Source: Blastocystis hominis (taxonomy: Eukaryota > Sar > Bigyra > Opalinata > Blastocystidae). From it: a DNA stretch of 64,000 bases. Shown here piece after piece: positions 26,147-40,119 of the stretch. The DNA is taken from assembly GCF_000151665.1 (NCBI RefSeq), contig NW_013171838.1, forward strand, positions 1,112,107 through 1,176,106. The letters are read 5' to 3'. The stretch's first letter is position 1. Every line of letters starts with the position of its first letter. The translations under genes were made by a program, and so were the position numbers. Below the pieces are notes generated by a model, which was given only the letters and a program-made list of their open reading frames with translations, did not search any database and was not told the DNA's origin.

Positions 26147-27656
26147 ATGACAAATTCAATCGGTACGAAAGTGAGGCAAATGGTGTCTTTATCAACGGTG
26201 AGATTACCTGGCGAATTTTACATGCAGAGAGTGATGAATCAAGCGTTAGCTTCGATCGATATGAATGGAACGCGTATCACCGACTGGATGAACAAATGTG
26301 TAGGGGTTAGTGCTGATTCCGATCTAGATTCATTCCTACTCGATAGACGATATCAATCTCAACCTAGATGTTGTTTCCTCTTCTTGGAGTGACAAAGTAC
26401 TCAATGGACTGCAAGATTCTTCTGAAATCCTGGAGGAGAATCAAGGAACCACAAAGTCTCCTAAGCAGGCCATTGATCCAGCGCAGTATGACCAGGTCCG
26501 ACCATGAACCCTAGAATTGAACTTAGTCTGTACAACAAATATAACTCCATGTCCTACAAAGATGTCAAGGAGGAGTGTACTCGTTTGGGAATCTCGTGCT
26601 ACGGTCTTCATCAGGAATATGTCAAGAAACTGGTTGCCTATGAAATGGAAAGAAGGGTGTTGAATGTATCTTCATGTTCAGACTAGGGTTTGTCCTCCAC
26701 CCATCCAATCCCCATCGTTCCTCGAGCAATCAACTCTGCTTCCAGTATTTTTTATCCGCTTCTTGTTAGTCAGATCCTAACAATCCAAACTCATTGCGCC
26801 CCGTGCGACCCACCGTTATCATTCCTCCAAGTACTTATTGCTTTCGTTCGTCGAGTAGAACTCACTCCCCCTTCGTCTCTCCAATCTTCTGCCCAAGCTA
26901 GCAAACAAAACGCATCCAATCAAACAAAGCAGCCTTCCAGAACTCAAACTGTTCCTGCAACTACTCTACTTCACTCAAAATCAAGTCCTACGCACCAAGC
27001 CAAAGCCATAGCAGCCAGCTCACACTCTCCATCTTGTGAGCCTAATGCTTCTTCTACTCCCTTCCCACCACCACCCTTCGTTCCTTCGCTTTCGAGACCC
27101 GCTCCTGTCATCCAGTCCCCAGCGATTTCACCTATCCAATCTCCCAAGCAAACACCACTCTCCAGTCCACTTGCGAGGCAATATTTCGTTCCTATCAAAA
27201 AGGAAAAGGAACCGCCATCGGTAACGCTTTCTCCATCTTCTCCAAAGAAAAATGCGCGATATGTGGATATCACACAGCGAACCAAAATCCCTGAATGGGC
27301 TCGATCCAAGCAGCTGAAAACGGAACTCAGAAAACAATACTGGCTCGAGAGATACTTTGTAGATAAGGAAATGTTGATGAACTGTAGAATGGAATAGTGG
27401 ATGATATCTTTGCGTTTCCAGAAAAAGTTGACTTGAAAGGTTTGAATTGATAGTATGTTGATAATTATTGTAGACATAATGGGAGGTTATTTACGAAGGA
27501 ATGCGCCGAGAGGTTCGTCTGCAAATTGGACCGAAGTTGTAAGAGAATATAAACAAGGAGTTCAACAAGACATGGAACTGAGTGACGATGGGATTGTCGC
27601 TTTTGAAGATGATTCGAATACTTCTACAGATGATTCACTGCTTTCTTCTTCTTCTT
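26147..27656 (+). CDS. INCENP: INCENP homologue (chromosomal passenger complex scaffold) with SAP-like segment
   Basis: Scaffold that binds and activates Aurora kinase. The C terminus carries a clear IN-box: RTKIPEWARSKQLKTELRKQ, then, after a 29-nt intron, FNGIVDDIFAFPEKVDLK and, after a 34-nt intron, an R-rich SSANW element matching the (T)SSAVW/SS phospho-switch of INCENPs. Upstream lies a basic, Pro/Ser-rich middle (about 150 residues) and, near residue 120, a helix-turn-helix-like stretch (SYKDVKEECTRLGI...YVKKLVAYEMERR) resembling a SAP domain. The N-terminal exon (MTNSIGTKVRQMVS) would bind Survivin/Borealin. An intron inside 26.75-26.87 kb remains uncertain. The acidic tail ends ...DDSLLSSSS with T at 27656, four bases, octamer 27661-27668; no stop is encoded. 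Confidence 0.8.
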
Positions 27657-27668
27657 GCTTTGTTTGTT

Positions 27669-28093
27669 GAAAAGCGCTGTTTCGCTGCAAGATTATTGAA
27701 ATTGGATGTGAAGTGGGACTTGAATGGAGTGAAGTGAGGAAAACGGGTATTCAATTGTGATTGAATTTTGAACATAATCACTTTGGAAAAAGGGAATAAT
27801 GTTTGAAGTGTTTTGAAGTGATACTGGATCGAAGGTGAAGAGAACTATTTGTGTAGATGGATTATTAAATAATAGAGATGCTACATACAATATGATATGA
27901 TGAGTTATTGAAATATACAGTAGAGTAGCCATTGTCATAAGAATGATAGAAAGTAGTAAAGAAAAAAAGTAATGGAATCACATACAATGTCCAAAACTAA
28001 TTGATAAATGCATTGGCCGATTAGTAAGCAAATCAAATTGAGAATACCAATCATATAAAATACTATCAGTGATAGTTATGATAGAATCAGTGA
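27669..28093. other. AT-rich intergenic region
   Basis: Nothing recognisable beyond AT-rich sequence and the INCENP 3' end; marks the switch to the AT-rich accessory region. Confidence 0.4.
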
Positions 28094-28692
28094 GAATGGA
28101 AGAGACATCTGTGAATGATATGAAAACATTCAAACTCTACTCGAAATTGATTTCAATCGAAGTTCATAGAATGAAATAGGTAGCTTCCCATATCGATCAT
28201 ACACTTTTCCAATACCAAATCGATTATCATCACACCAATATCCTTCATATTCAATCAAACCATTATTATGATAACTCGTTCCATATCCAAATCGTTTCCA
28301 ATTGATCATTATGCCCTTGTATACCAATATTCCATCATCATCATACATTTCACCATATCCAAATGGAATTCCCAACTTTTTTTCTGTCAATATCAATCCT
28401 TCAAATCGACTTCCATGATCCAAATCCACTATTCCTTCTACTACTTCTATGGATTGTTCTTCATTATATGAAATAGCACCAATTTGATGATTTCCAAATA
28501 CTTTCAACACTTTCTGCTCATTGAGTACAAATCCTTGATTCATAAATATTCCATTATTGAATTGCAATACTACACATTCTCTATTACTCAAAATGAGTGA
28601 AATCCAGCCATTTGGTTTCATTTCTTTACCCAAGCATCCCTGCACACTTTGAATAATGGAACTATCAATTTGATCGTTATCAGTAATAGAAT
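28094..28692 (-). pseudogene. Internally deleted copy of the MORN-LRR gene
   Basis: Bases 28190-28692 match 41700-42225 almost base for base (MORN-like part: FGYGTSYHNNG, YEGYWCDDNRFGIGKVYDRY). Bases 28094-28185 match 40705-40810 (terminal exon and 3' flank of the same gene). The roughly 0.9 kb between them, holding the LRR exons, is missing here. At the other end the match stops at 28692, inside the N-terminal coding part, where it abuts the surface-protein gene. It therefore lacks both its start and its LRR half and is taken as non-functional. Confidence 0.8.
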
Positions 28693-28698
28693 TCTGAA

Positions 28699-31600
28699 CC
28701 GTCGCCAAGGGATTCTCCGACTGGAGCATCACCCCCGCTCTTCCTAACGGCATGTCGATCAACCCCAACTCCGGTCTCATTGCGGGAACCGTACCTTCGG
28801 GTATGGAGGTGGGTCAGAAGACTTACACCGTGTCGGCTACGCTGGCGGGTGCGGAGGAGCCTGTGACCAGTGTGGTCTCTATCAACTTCCATACCTGCTT
28901 GGGCAATGGATATCGTCGTGTGAAGATCGATGCGGTGAAGGGAAATCGCCGTGCTTCTCAGTACTATGAGATCGTGTCCAATGGTACTGTGGTGGAATCG
29001 GTGGTCTTGAACGATATTTATGGAAGCTACACGGAGAGTGATACGTCGTCGACCTCCCAGACTAACTATTTCTGTCTGCCTGAAGGAAGCTATGAGATGG
29101 TCTTCTATACTTATAATGGAGTTGAGAAATGGGTGGACGGATCGTCCATCACGCTGAACACCTACACGCACACTGCGGCGAGCTTCTTCATTGGAGTGTA
29201 TTCTGGAATGAGAAATGGCGATCGCATCACGTTCTCGAACAAGTTCTTGATGAGCGGAGAGATGAACAAGTGGACTTATCTGGCTGACGGAACGGTGCCT
29301 GAGGGATGGAACACTGTGGAGTTCGGCGGTTCGTGGACGACTCTGACCGAAGGCAACACGGTGTCGCAGTCTGCGTGGCTGCTCCGCTCGACTGTGGAGA
29401 TGGACACCATCCAGGGCTACAACAGCTACGAGCTGAACATGAACTGCCGTGCGGGTGTGGTTGTGTATCTGAACGGTGTTGAAGTGTACCATGTGGGAGT
29501 GGAAGGAGAGGTGACTTCTGGAAGCACCTCCACGATCAATAGCAACAGCTTGAATCCTCATGTGCTCGTCGGATTGGTGGGTGCCAACTATCTGAAGGAG
29601 GGAACCAATGTGTTCGCTATTGCTGTTGTGAACAGAGATGCCACGGAGCGAGCCATTGACTTCACTGCCACTCTGAATCTGCGTGCGGCGACTGCCGATC
29701 TCGCCCATGGAACCCAGATCTCTTCCTCTGCCTCTGGCGGTACTGCTGGAAACGCTTTCAACGGAAACATCGCGAGCAAGTGGAGCGCGGAGCTGAACGG
29801 TGCCTTCCTCCAGTTCCAGTGGACGGATACGCAGTATCGTCGCCAGCAAGTGAACAAGTTCTGCCTGGTGTCCGCTGCCAACGCTCCGGGTAACGAGCCT
29901 TCTGCGTTCACTGTGTCCACTCTGAACGGAGAGAACTGGACCCCTGTGGGAACCTACACGGGTGTGTACTGGACCAAGCGTACTCAGCGCCAGTGCTTCT
30001 ACCTCTCCAACCCTGTGGCCATCCAGGGCATGAAGCTCGAGTTCACCGCTGTGGCTGCGCCCGAGAGCACCACCGTGGAGCTGGTTCTGTTCGATTTCCT
30101 GGAGGAGAACACGGACAAGGTTCTTCCCGATCTCTCCTTCTCTCCTGCTGCCATCAGTGGAATTGTCAACGTCCCGATCGAGCCCATTGCTCCTGCCAAT
30201 CCCTACTACGAGGAATTCTCTTCGAGCCCCGCTCTGCCCGCTGGTCTGGAATTTGGAAGCAACGGAGCGATCTACGGAACTCCCACTGAGACCGCTTCGG
30301 GTGTGTACACGATCACCGGTATCTCGATCAACGGCGAGGCCTTCAACACTACTGTGGCCATTGATATCAAGCAGTGCACTGGAGACGAGTCTCTTATGTA
30401 TGTCCACATCACCGACACTGGCTCGCGTGGTTATTACATGGGATACGAATTGGTGGATCCTGTTTCGGGCACTGTGGTGGGTAGCCGCAGCGAGTTCGAC
30501 AACAACGCTTTGTACATGTATCATCCCTATTGCCTGGGTCTGCGCAACTATCAGATCACTATGAAGGATTACTCGCGTGTGGCTTGGCCGGGTAGCCTTG
30601 AGATTCTGACGGCCTCCAAGAAGGTTTTGACCTCGTTCACTGTGGGTGGAAGCGTGACTCCCAAGACGGAATCGTTCTTCCCTCGAGAGGGCTACAGCGA
30701 TGATTTGGATTGGCGCTATCTGATGGACAACACCGATCCTGTTTCCAACTGGTACACGAGTTCGTTCGATGGCGAGTGGCAGACCAGCAAGCTCGCCGAT
30801 ATGCCTGCTCCTCAGTATACTGCTGCCTACTACTGCACCACGTTCAATCTGTACTCGGCTCTGCCCTATGCCACCATGGATGTGACTGTGCACACGCGTG
30901 GAGGTTTCATTCTGTACATCGATAACGAGGAGAACGCTCGCTACAACCTGCCTCAGGGAGCTACGAACCATCTGACGCAGCCTGTGACCGAGGCGGAGGC
31001 CGCTTCGGGCATTCGCATCTCGATCGATATGAGCCACGTCTCCAACCAGAACAACGTGCTGTGCGTGGAAACCCACACGATCAGCATCCCTGAAGAGAAC
31101 GAGTTCAACGTGAAAGTGGAGTTCGTGTACACTTCGACCGATCTGGTGGTGGATGGAACGATGAGCGCTTCGGATTTCGGTTATGATGATGATCAGTGGC
31201 ATGAGACCAATGCCAACATTTTCGATAAGAACATTAATAACAAGTTCAACGTCATGAACGAGGATGCGATGATCGGAACGTACCACGTGTGGGCTGCCTG
31301 GACCTACAACAACAACCGCCGTGTGATCATCAACTACCTTCGCTTCTATGCTGGAAGTGAGGTTCCTCGTCGTCCCAAGCATCTGGATCTGTACGGATCG
31401 AACGATAATGGTGCGACCTGGCAGTTGTTGATGGCACAGCAGCCTACCTGGGAGAATGGTAATGGCTACGGCTACAACCGAGAGTACACGTTCACGAACA
31501 CGGTGGCTTACAACATGTACAAGCTGGAGGCCTACAAGTCCAATCTGCAGGGTATCGAAATGGCCGAGGTCTACTTCGGAAACACCAAGGCTGCTGAGAT

Positions 31601-33623
31601 TTGCGCCTTGCAGGACAACTATTCGAGCGCGTACGTGGGCAGCAAGGCGTTCATTTCCTGTCCCACTGGATACACTGGCTTCATCTATCGTAACTGCGTG
31701 TCGACGCCGACGGGCAACCAGCTGGAGGAAGAAGAGGACAACCAGTGCACGCTGCTGCTTCCCATCGCTGTGGTCTACGGCATTGACAACCAAGTGATCA
31801 TCATCTACCAGAAGCAACAGTCCTTCGAGCCCACGGTCAGCGGATCGGTCGAGTCCTACAGCGTGGCTCCCGAGCTGCCTGCCGATCTGACGCTCGATCC
31901 CACCACTGGAGTGATTTCCGGAGCTTTGCAGAGCACGCAGACTGGAAACAAGTACACCATCACGGCGACCAACTCGGCTGGATCGCTGCAGACCGAGATT
32001 TCTCTCACCTCGATCGTTGTGAACTGCGAGGCCACGGCTGAGTATCTGGCCACGAACCACGGCGAGTACTCGGTGGCTGTGTGTCCTGAGTACTACACGG
32101 GTTACGCGATGGCTCGCTGCATGGGAGGCGAGTTCGAGGAGCCCAGTCTGGAGCACTGCACGCCGCGTCTGAGCGGTTTCTTCACCTACGGAGTGAACTC
32201 GATCGTGCTGAAGACGAACCAGGAACTGACCCCGATCTCTCTGCTGACGGACGGAGCGTTCCCTTCGATCTCGTGCAACAAGGATCTGCCGGAGGGTCTG
32301 GTGCTGGGTGAGGACGGAACCATCTCGGGTACGCCCACTGTGCCTTCGCCTGCTGCCAATTATGAGATTACCGGAACCAACAGCGCGGAATCCAAGTCGG
32401 TGACGATCAGCATCACGGTGGAAGATAATGGCTGCGAGGCTCTGGACGAGTTCCCTGCTGCGATGAACGGAGCGACCTCGGAGGCTGCTGTGTGTCCTGA
32501 AGGTTATTCGGGCATGGCGACGCGTGAGTGTGTCAATGGCGTGTTCCAACCCATCAACTACGAGGGATGCACGCTGCTGGCTCCTTCCAGCTTCTCCTAT
32601 TCGCCCACTTCGATGAGCCGCGACTCGCTGGAAGCGATCCGCATCGAGCCCTCTGTGTCGAACAAGGTGGACGTGTTCTCGTGCCCCTCGCTCCCCAGTG
32701 GTCTGCAGCTGCTGGACAACGGAGTGATCGCCGGATCGATCAAGGAGGCGGACACCTACACCTTCACTGTGACTGCGAGCAACGACGCGGGCTCCGCCCA
32801 GGCGACCGTGACCATCACGGTCACGCCGATTGGCTGCTCGGGAGTGGAGGGAATCTCGCTGGCTGACGGAGAGCGCTACGAAGAGCCCTGCCCCGAGAAC
32901 TACCACGGTGTGGCGTATTGTACTTGCAGCAATGGCGAACTGTCGATTCTGAAGATGGACGAGTGCGTGCTGGACTTGCCGACCAATCTGGATTACAAGG
33001 AGAAGGAGATCGTGGTTACCACCAACGTGAACTACGAGGGATTGAGCGCTATGTACAACGGAACGGTGGAGTCGTTCACGATCTCGCCGGAATTGCCCGA
33101 GGGAATGGGTATGGCCTCGGATTCGGGTGCTATCTATGGAACCTCGGCGACGACTTTGGATCGCACGGAGTTCGTGGTGACTGCGAGCAACTCTGCTGGC
33201 AGCGCCGACGTGACGATTTACATCACTGTGGAGGTGCCTCACTGCCCGGCGATGGCCGATTTCCCGCGAACCGCCGCGAGCGAGAGCTATTCGTACGATT
33301 GCACGCAGATCTCTGGCTACAAGGGAGTGAGCGAGCGAACGTGCGTGTTGAACCAGGACAAGGCTTCGGCTTCGTAGGCGATTCCGACTTCGTATTGTGT
33401 GGAGGATAAGCTGGATCTGTACTTCTTGATCGGAATTGTTCTGATCATCATCGGTGTGGTTCTGCTGGTTCTCGGCATTCTCTTCATGGTCAAGAGAGGC
33501 AGAAAGACCCTGCCTAAGAAGCCTGCTTCCAAGACTACTTACTTCTTGCCTTTTCTCCAGTTCCACTCATTACTATTAGATTGTAACTGTGTGTTTAATG
33601 AATGGATTGTTGGTATTAAATGA
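28699..33623 (+). CDS. Large surface protein with He_PIG, discoidin-like and CCP-like modules (5'-truncated)
   Basis: Open from 28699, with first ATG at 28752. Modules in order: partial He_PIG-type Ig fold (ITPALPNGMSINPNSGLIAG); Cys-containing beta domains; an F5/8-type-C-like domain near residues 315-460 (NAFNGNIASKWSAELNGAFLQF); He_PIG near 470-560; a second F5/8C-like domain near 795-945 (HLDLYGSNDNGATWQL). CCP-like (CPEGYSGMATRECVNGVF) and He_PIG units (LPEGLVLGEDGTISGTP) then alternate to about 1530. A 33-nt intron (33345-33377) removes an in-frame TAG and joins ERTC to AIPTSYCVEDK, a TM helix (FLIGIVLIIIGVVLLVLGIL) and a basic tail. No signal peptide is present: sequence homology runs up to 28699, so the true 5' end has been lost. 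Probably an adhesin-like type I membrane protein family member. Confidence 0.8.
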
Positions 33624-35697
33624 TGATAGTATTTCCTCTTTCTATGAATTCACAAGTTGAGACTTCTTGAACGATTCTTGATAAACCGTTATGATCCTGA
33701 CAACATTCTTTACAGAACTCAGGAATTCAGATATACCAAATCCATTCGAAATATCATTTGATAATTATTTAGGTGTTGCTCAAGTTATCATTTTGATGTG
33801 TAAATATCGATCAAATACCAAATCAAATCAATACTACGAATACTTAATCTTTGTTAAAAAGGAAATAATGGATTATCACAAATAGAATCACTTCTATATA
33901 TGCACTATTAAGATATTTTGAATTAATATGAATTGTAGATGTACGGAAAGACTTGAACATGTATTGTGGGGCTTGATAATTGTATATCATGCAGTTTGCA
34001 TTGTTTTTTGTATCATTACCTGTCTTATCTATAGTAGGTTTTTCTTATGATAAACGATATTGTACTATTTCTGTATCATTTTCAATTTGAAATGTTAGAG
34101 TCACTTGATTAAAGCACACATTTCGTTACCAAAAAACGATTGATTCATGAGGATAATAAGTATTTCAAAATGACACTCTATGATTATCCGAATTCATAGA
34201 AACAATGTCTTCTTTAGATTTAGAAATAGTGAGAAGAAACACTTGATTTGGAGAATAATCATTGGCAATCCAAGTATCAACATTTGATAAAACTCTATAA
34301 GTCGAAACAACTGATTTTTGATGTGAATGGATAATGTTTCTTACAGTTTCATAATGCCTATTCAATCTATTCACACAAAGTTGGCTAATCTTGCAATACT
34401 ATAACCAGGATCATGTATTGTTGTTACAATTAATATAGTATAACCATCATCACTAGTCATTGTAATAGTGATACTTATTTCTGCTTAAAATATCGATAAT
34501 CATTTGCTGTTAATCATTAGTCATCTTGAACATACAATTGATCAATACTAGCATATTCAGATATGCATAGTGGTGTTTCATTTTGGTGCATATTGTGTGA
34601 TATGAATTGTATCAAAGCCCATAATGAATTCACATTCTAAATGTGACAACTAATATTGTTTCTAGTTCGTGTTATAAGTTGAGAGAAGGAATGAGCAGTA
34701 TTAACAAACAAGAGTCCTCACAATAGTTATTCTCAATAGTATTGATTGTGAATAGTTGATGTTTTGTCATCATTATCATCATTATTCTGTATGGGAAAAT
34801 AGAATAATGTGTTTTTGTGATTGATTGTATATTTTGGCTTATTAGTATACTCCATGGAATAGAATACTGTGAAAATAGGATAGGTAAGTGTGGAATAATC
34901 AGAAATGGCCAATATGAATGAAAACAACAATACTAGAATGTAATAGTATAGTAGAAAATAGCATATGTATGAAGTAGCAATGGAAATGAAGTCATTTTAG
35001 CAAATTATGACGAACAATAGCTGAAATGATGATATTTCACAGGGATCTGTTTTAGTACATCCTGAAACGAATTACATAGATCATGCATAGTTTTGCTTCA
35101 AAACAAACAAAAACCAGACAAACACGATTCTATCATTTCATTGGTTTAACACAATGTTTGATTCTGTTAAATCCATTTTCATAAAATAACTAATTCTGAG
35201 TAGCAGGAACAATACTGTTGATACTTAGTACTGGAATAACCAATCGATGAATGGATGATTGGAGTTTGTAGTAAATTCCGTTATTGTTAGTTGGAATGCA
35301 CAATGATTGGTATATAGTGGTTGGAACTGAATGATTCCTAGATATTATCACAGATTGTATGCTATATGTGAATAGAATAGTACTGGAATGATTTGTGTAA
35401 TTGGTCACAATCTAATGAATGAATATGAGTTGGATGTACAAAGATTGCATAGCATGGAGATGGTTTGTATCATGAATGGATGAAAGAAAGGAGAAAAGAA
35501 TAGAAGAAATAGTATTCATTGCTTAAGATCTTAATCCATGCAATGATATGTATTAGTTATTTATTATGAATGTAATACGTGATTATGATAATGAAGAGTG
35601 AATGAGAGAGAATCGAAATGAATGGGAATGTGATTGGTTGTGATATTGGAGTTGGATTCGATTCGATTTCAGCAATTCAACACTGAAATGAAAACAA

Positions 35698-35737
35698 ATC
35701 AATGAATGAATGAATGAATGAATAAATGAATGAATGA
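35698..35737. repeat. (TGAA)n microsatellite
   Basis: About nine near-perfect AATG units with one T-for-G change; further TGAA runs occur near 35.91 and 37.45-37.51 kb. Confidence 0.8.
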
Positions 35738-36308
35738 GTAATCCTACAAACATCGATTTGAATTGAGTGCATACTGTGATTATGTATATTTTGTACTATA
35801 AGAATGAATGATGGATTGTTGACAAGGAAATATCGTTAAATCTGTATAAAGTGGACCAATAATGTGAATTGCAATGGGATATTTGAATGATTATACGATC
35901 AAATCAAATCAATGAATGAATGAATGAATGAATGATATCTTATCTAAGAATTGATTGACAATCTCAATACACTACTCACAACCAATGATCTGTAAATCAG
36001 TAACAAGGATGTCATTCATTCATTCATTCAATCTATTCTATTCTATTCTTTATTCATTCATATAATCATATTTGACTCACTTTGGTTTGGATGGCTGATT
36101 GAATGATTGAATCAACCAACAAATCATTGAATTTATCAATGAATGAATGAACGATTGAACGAATGAAAGATTCTCTCTGTGGAGTGATTCACAAAACAAC
36201 AACGACCTTTATCACAACTAATGAACTGTAATTCTGCATCAATAATATCATCGACTCAATCATTCATTCATTCAATCATTTGTTCATGCTTTTAGAACTG
36301 TTTAACGC

Positions 36309-36310
<2 letters not shown>

Positions 36311-36344
<34 letters not shown>
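36311..36344. repeat. (GATT)n microsatellite
   Basis: About eight perfect GATT units; similar ATTG and ATCA runs lie near 36.89 and 40.44 kb. Confidence 0.8.
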
Positions 36345-36346
<2 letters not shown>

Positions 36347-39300
36347 CGATGTTTATTCTGTATACTCTTTCATAATATGAATCTATCAAACAACAAAGCA
36401 AATAACAATAATAACGACAATGAATTCGTTAAAATGGCACAGCAACAATAATAACAGTAATAGAAATCAATGAGAATAATAATAATAAGATTATGTGTTC
36501 AAAAGCAATGTCTAAAACAGAAATGAAATGAAGTAATGAGCAGCAACAACATAATAGAAACGAACGATAACATGAGTAATAATCCAAATGGATGAATTGT
36601 GAACTCAATGCAGTGTCCGATATCGAATCAATATCAAATTGATGTAGAACAAACAATGTGTATGTGAATAACAAGCAATAATGAGATTAATAACAGTAAA
36701 AGGAATAAGAAGAATAAGAATATGTGAGAACAATCCATAGCTATTGATGAATAATAATAATAATAGTAATCATCATAGAAAGAGATATTGAAACAACCAT
36801 ATGTGTAGTTTAATAAAGAAATAAGGAAAAAACCAAATCCATGATAATAGTCATATTATTGGTAATATGAGTATTATTATTATCATGGATCAATCAATCA
36901 ATCAATCAATCAATAATACTTACTGATCGATTCTGGATAATAGATCAATTAGATTGTTATGTGGAATGATCGAAATGAAGAACAAACTCGATATGTGAAA
37001 ACAAACAAATACCAAGAATGCATATCAATTTCAAACAATCCACATAATTGAATGAATCTATGTGAATCGATTCAGATTTAAATATAAATGAAGAGAAGAT
37101 CATTTGATTGTCGGTTTGCATGGAAAGATTGATTGTTGTCACGAAACATCAATCGGATTGATTTGAAATGATTTCGTATTGTAGGTTCTGATTATTGATT
37201 AAATCATTTGATAGATAGTTTGGTCCATTGCTTACTACAACTACAACTACTATTGTTGTTGTTGTTGTGGATGTTGCTGCTGCTGCTATTGTTACTTCTC
37301 TCTTTCTCCCCTACCATTCATTCATTGATTCCAGACCATCAAAATCGATAACAATATTCCTTGTCAACAAAAGAAGAAATGGAATCAATGAAAGCAAAGA
37401 ATCAAGTGTTTCCTTTATGACAATCAATGATCCATTAATCTATGAATAAATGAATGAATGAGTGAGTGAGTAATGAAGGAAAACAGAATGAATGAATGAA
37501 TGAATGAATAAGAAGGAAAAACAATTTGTGTCATATGATATCGGATACTGGAAGGTAGGGGAGAAAGATGGGATGATGATGATTCTTGTTCATTGACACT
37601 TCGAAGTAATAATGAATTGATTGGTTATGATTTGTTTTGGATCTTCCAAGTCTAACATCACTAACTTCTGTATAATGGAGTTTCTGTTGTCCTCGTTTTG
37701 GTGACATTGGAAAGTGGATCTAAATATTGAATAGAGATGGTAAATAGATATTCCAAATCTGTTTCAAAATGTCAATCTACTTGTATCATTGGGGTATGTT
37801 CAATCGAAATCGATTCGAGTATTGTTGATAAATAGAATGGAATTGATTTCATATGATTTCATAGATTTCAATTCCATTTGGTAAGTTTAAGCTTATCTTA
37901 TCTTATCTTGTTAGGTGATTTGATTTGATTTGATTCATTGTGTTTCATTCGATTCCGTTTGATCATTTGATTTGATTTGATTTGATTTGATTCGTTTAAT
38001 AGGAACACATTTCGATTGATTATGATTGGAACAATTCTATCTGGTTCATTTTACAATGATCTGTGGAATTTGTATTGTTGTTTCAAACTGATGGCACATG
38101 ATTGATTCGATGATTGGTTAAAATGGATATATAATAATAATAATGATGATGATGATGAACATAAAACAAAGAGAAATAAGCAAAACAAAACATGGAACAA
38201 TCCAAACAAATAATCACATATTTCCTTATGAGAATTGAATCAATAAGAATCGACACAATCCAATTTGTCTGGTGAATAGTAAATAATAATAGGATGAATG
38301 TTAGAATATACAAAAGGAATAATAAAGAAAAAGAAAATACAAAAAAGAAAAACTAAAAACAAATTAGAATCATATAAGACAAAACAAAAGAAAAAAAAGG
38401 AAAAAAGAAGAGGAATAAAATGCCCAAATATAAGAAAATAAGAAACAAAGAAAACTAAAGAATAGCAAAACAAACAAGAATAAACTAAAAATCAAAATCG
38501 AAAATGAAATAATAAAATGAACTACAATCAATTCCAAAAGTTGAAAAACAACAACAACAAAAACAAAAACAAATGAAAAATGGAATAATCAAAAATAGAT
38601 AAGCAACATCAAAACAAAAACAAAAGAATAATGAATCATTGAGTATTATCCAAACTAGTACTATCTCAACAAACAAATATGGATTGTGTCGATTTCTATT
38701 GATTCAATTGGATTAAGTGCAATGAATCTTGTCAAAACGATTCGATTGAAATCGTTCAATCAAGATTCATTCGAAATATGTGATTTGTGGATTCATCGGT
38801 GTACAATCACAAACAGCATATTGAATATACAATCAAACAATGGATTCCAAGAAAGATCATTATCGAAATACTCATATTCAAACCACAACACAAATGGTTC
38901 TCACAATATGCCTCATTATTGTATTGTGATTATCAAATGCTGATTCCATATTTACTTGTTCGAATGGGATCTAATGATTTGAATGATATCAATAATAATG
39001 ATAATAATAATGATCAGAAAGAAAGCAAGAAAGAAAGAAATAAGAGTATTGTTATGCAATACAGTACAATGATAGATTCCAGCTAATACAATGATCGAAC
39101 ATAACGATTTCATGAATCTCGATCGATTCAATTGCAAAACAACCATTGAGACTACAATGTGTTTGAGTGATTGTTCCATTTGGATTCGATCGAATCAATT
39201 GTATAATTCTATCAGTCGATTGGATCGCTATCAATGAATCATTCGATCGATTCTATATCATTGATAATCGAACAAATACAAATACAAATACTACTACTAC

Positions 39301-39927
39301 TAATAATAATAATAATCACGAGGATTGATGGTTGAATACTCTTCATCAATCTGATTCTGATTCTGATAGATCGATCCTATCCAATCATTCTATTCATGAT
39401 CAACAATACCAAAGTGATCTAATGGTATTCAATATGATGAAATAGACCGATGAATAATGTGGATGATCATACAATCATAATGATAATAATGATGATGATG
39501 AATGGAGATCGAAAACTAACCAAATACACACCATTCAATCATTCAATCATTCAATCGGTCAATGGATTGAAGAGCCTTTCTATTCTTATCAGTATTATTG
39601 AGTGTGAATGATGAATTGATTCTTTACGATATTCAACATTCATTTGCATTTTGAATCAGCTATCTTTCATCCATTGATTGATTGATTGAGTGAATGAGTG
39701 GTTTGTGTGATATTGAAGAATCCGACATTTCATCCAAATATCGAATTGTGAAACCACGATTGATATTACTACTAACTACAACTATCAAGTATCAAACACA
39801 TCCGATTTGATTCAATTATTATCAAATTGATAAATCCATGTTTTGTGACTCATTGATAAACAAACAAACAAATGATAGTTGGATTGATTGAATGGTGAAT
39901 CCAATATGATTTCCAATTCTATTCAAT

Positions 39928-39958
39928 CGGATTCTATTCTATTCTATTCTATTCTATT
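39928..39958. repeat. (TTCTA)n microsatellite
   Basis: About six perfect ATTCT units, with a second short run near 40.01 kb. Confidence 0.8.
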
Positions 39959-40089
39959 GTAGTTTCAGTGCCTTGTTTTATCCATTTCACCTTTATTTGA
40001 TTCAGATATTCTATTCTATTCTATGTATACAGTGATCTATTCCTATTCAATAAGTCAAAATCAATATCCTAATTCAATATCAATCATTC

Positions 40090-40119
40090 TATTGTATTGT
40101 ATTGTATTGTATTGTATTA
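40090..40119. repeat. (ATTGT)n microsatellite
   Basis: About five to six perfect ATTGT units within the AT-rich desert. Confidence 0.8.

Noticed and set aside
33345-33377. TAG readthrough or a recoded stop in the surface-protein gene
   Set aside because: A 33-nt GT-AG intron removes the TAG, keeps the frame and restores a CCP-like ERTC...SYC pattern leading to the TM helix.
28680-33566. A 1,600-residue open frame on the minus strand opposite the surface-protein gene
   Set aside because: It is low in hydrophobic structure, rich in R/H/S, matches no family and mirrors the codon bias of the plus-strand He_PIG/CCP coding sequence, whose modules are unmistakable. A shadow frame.
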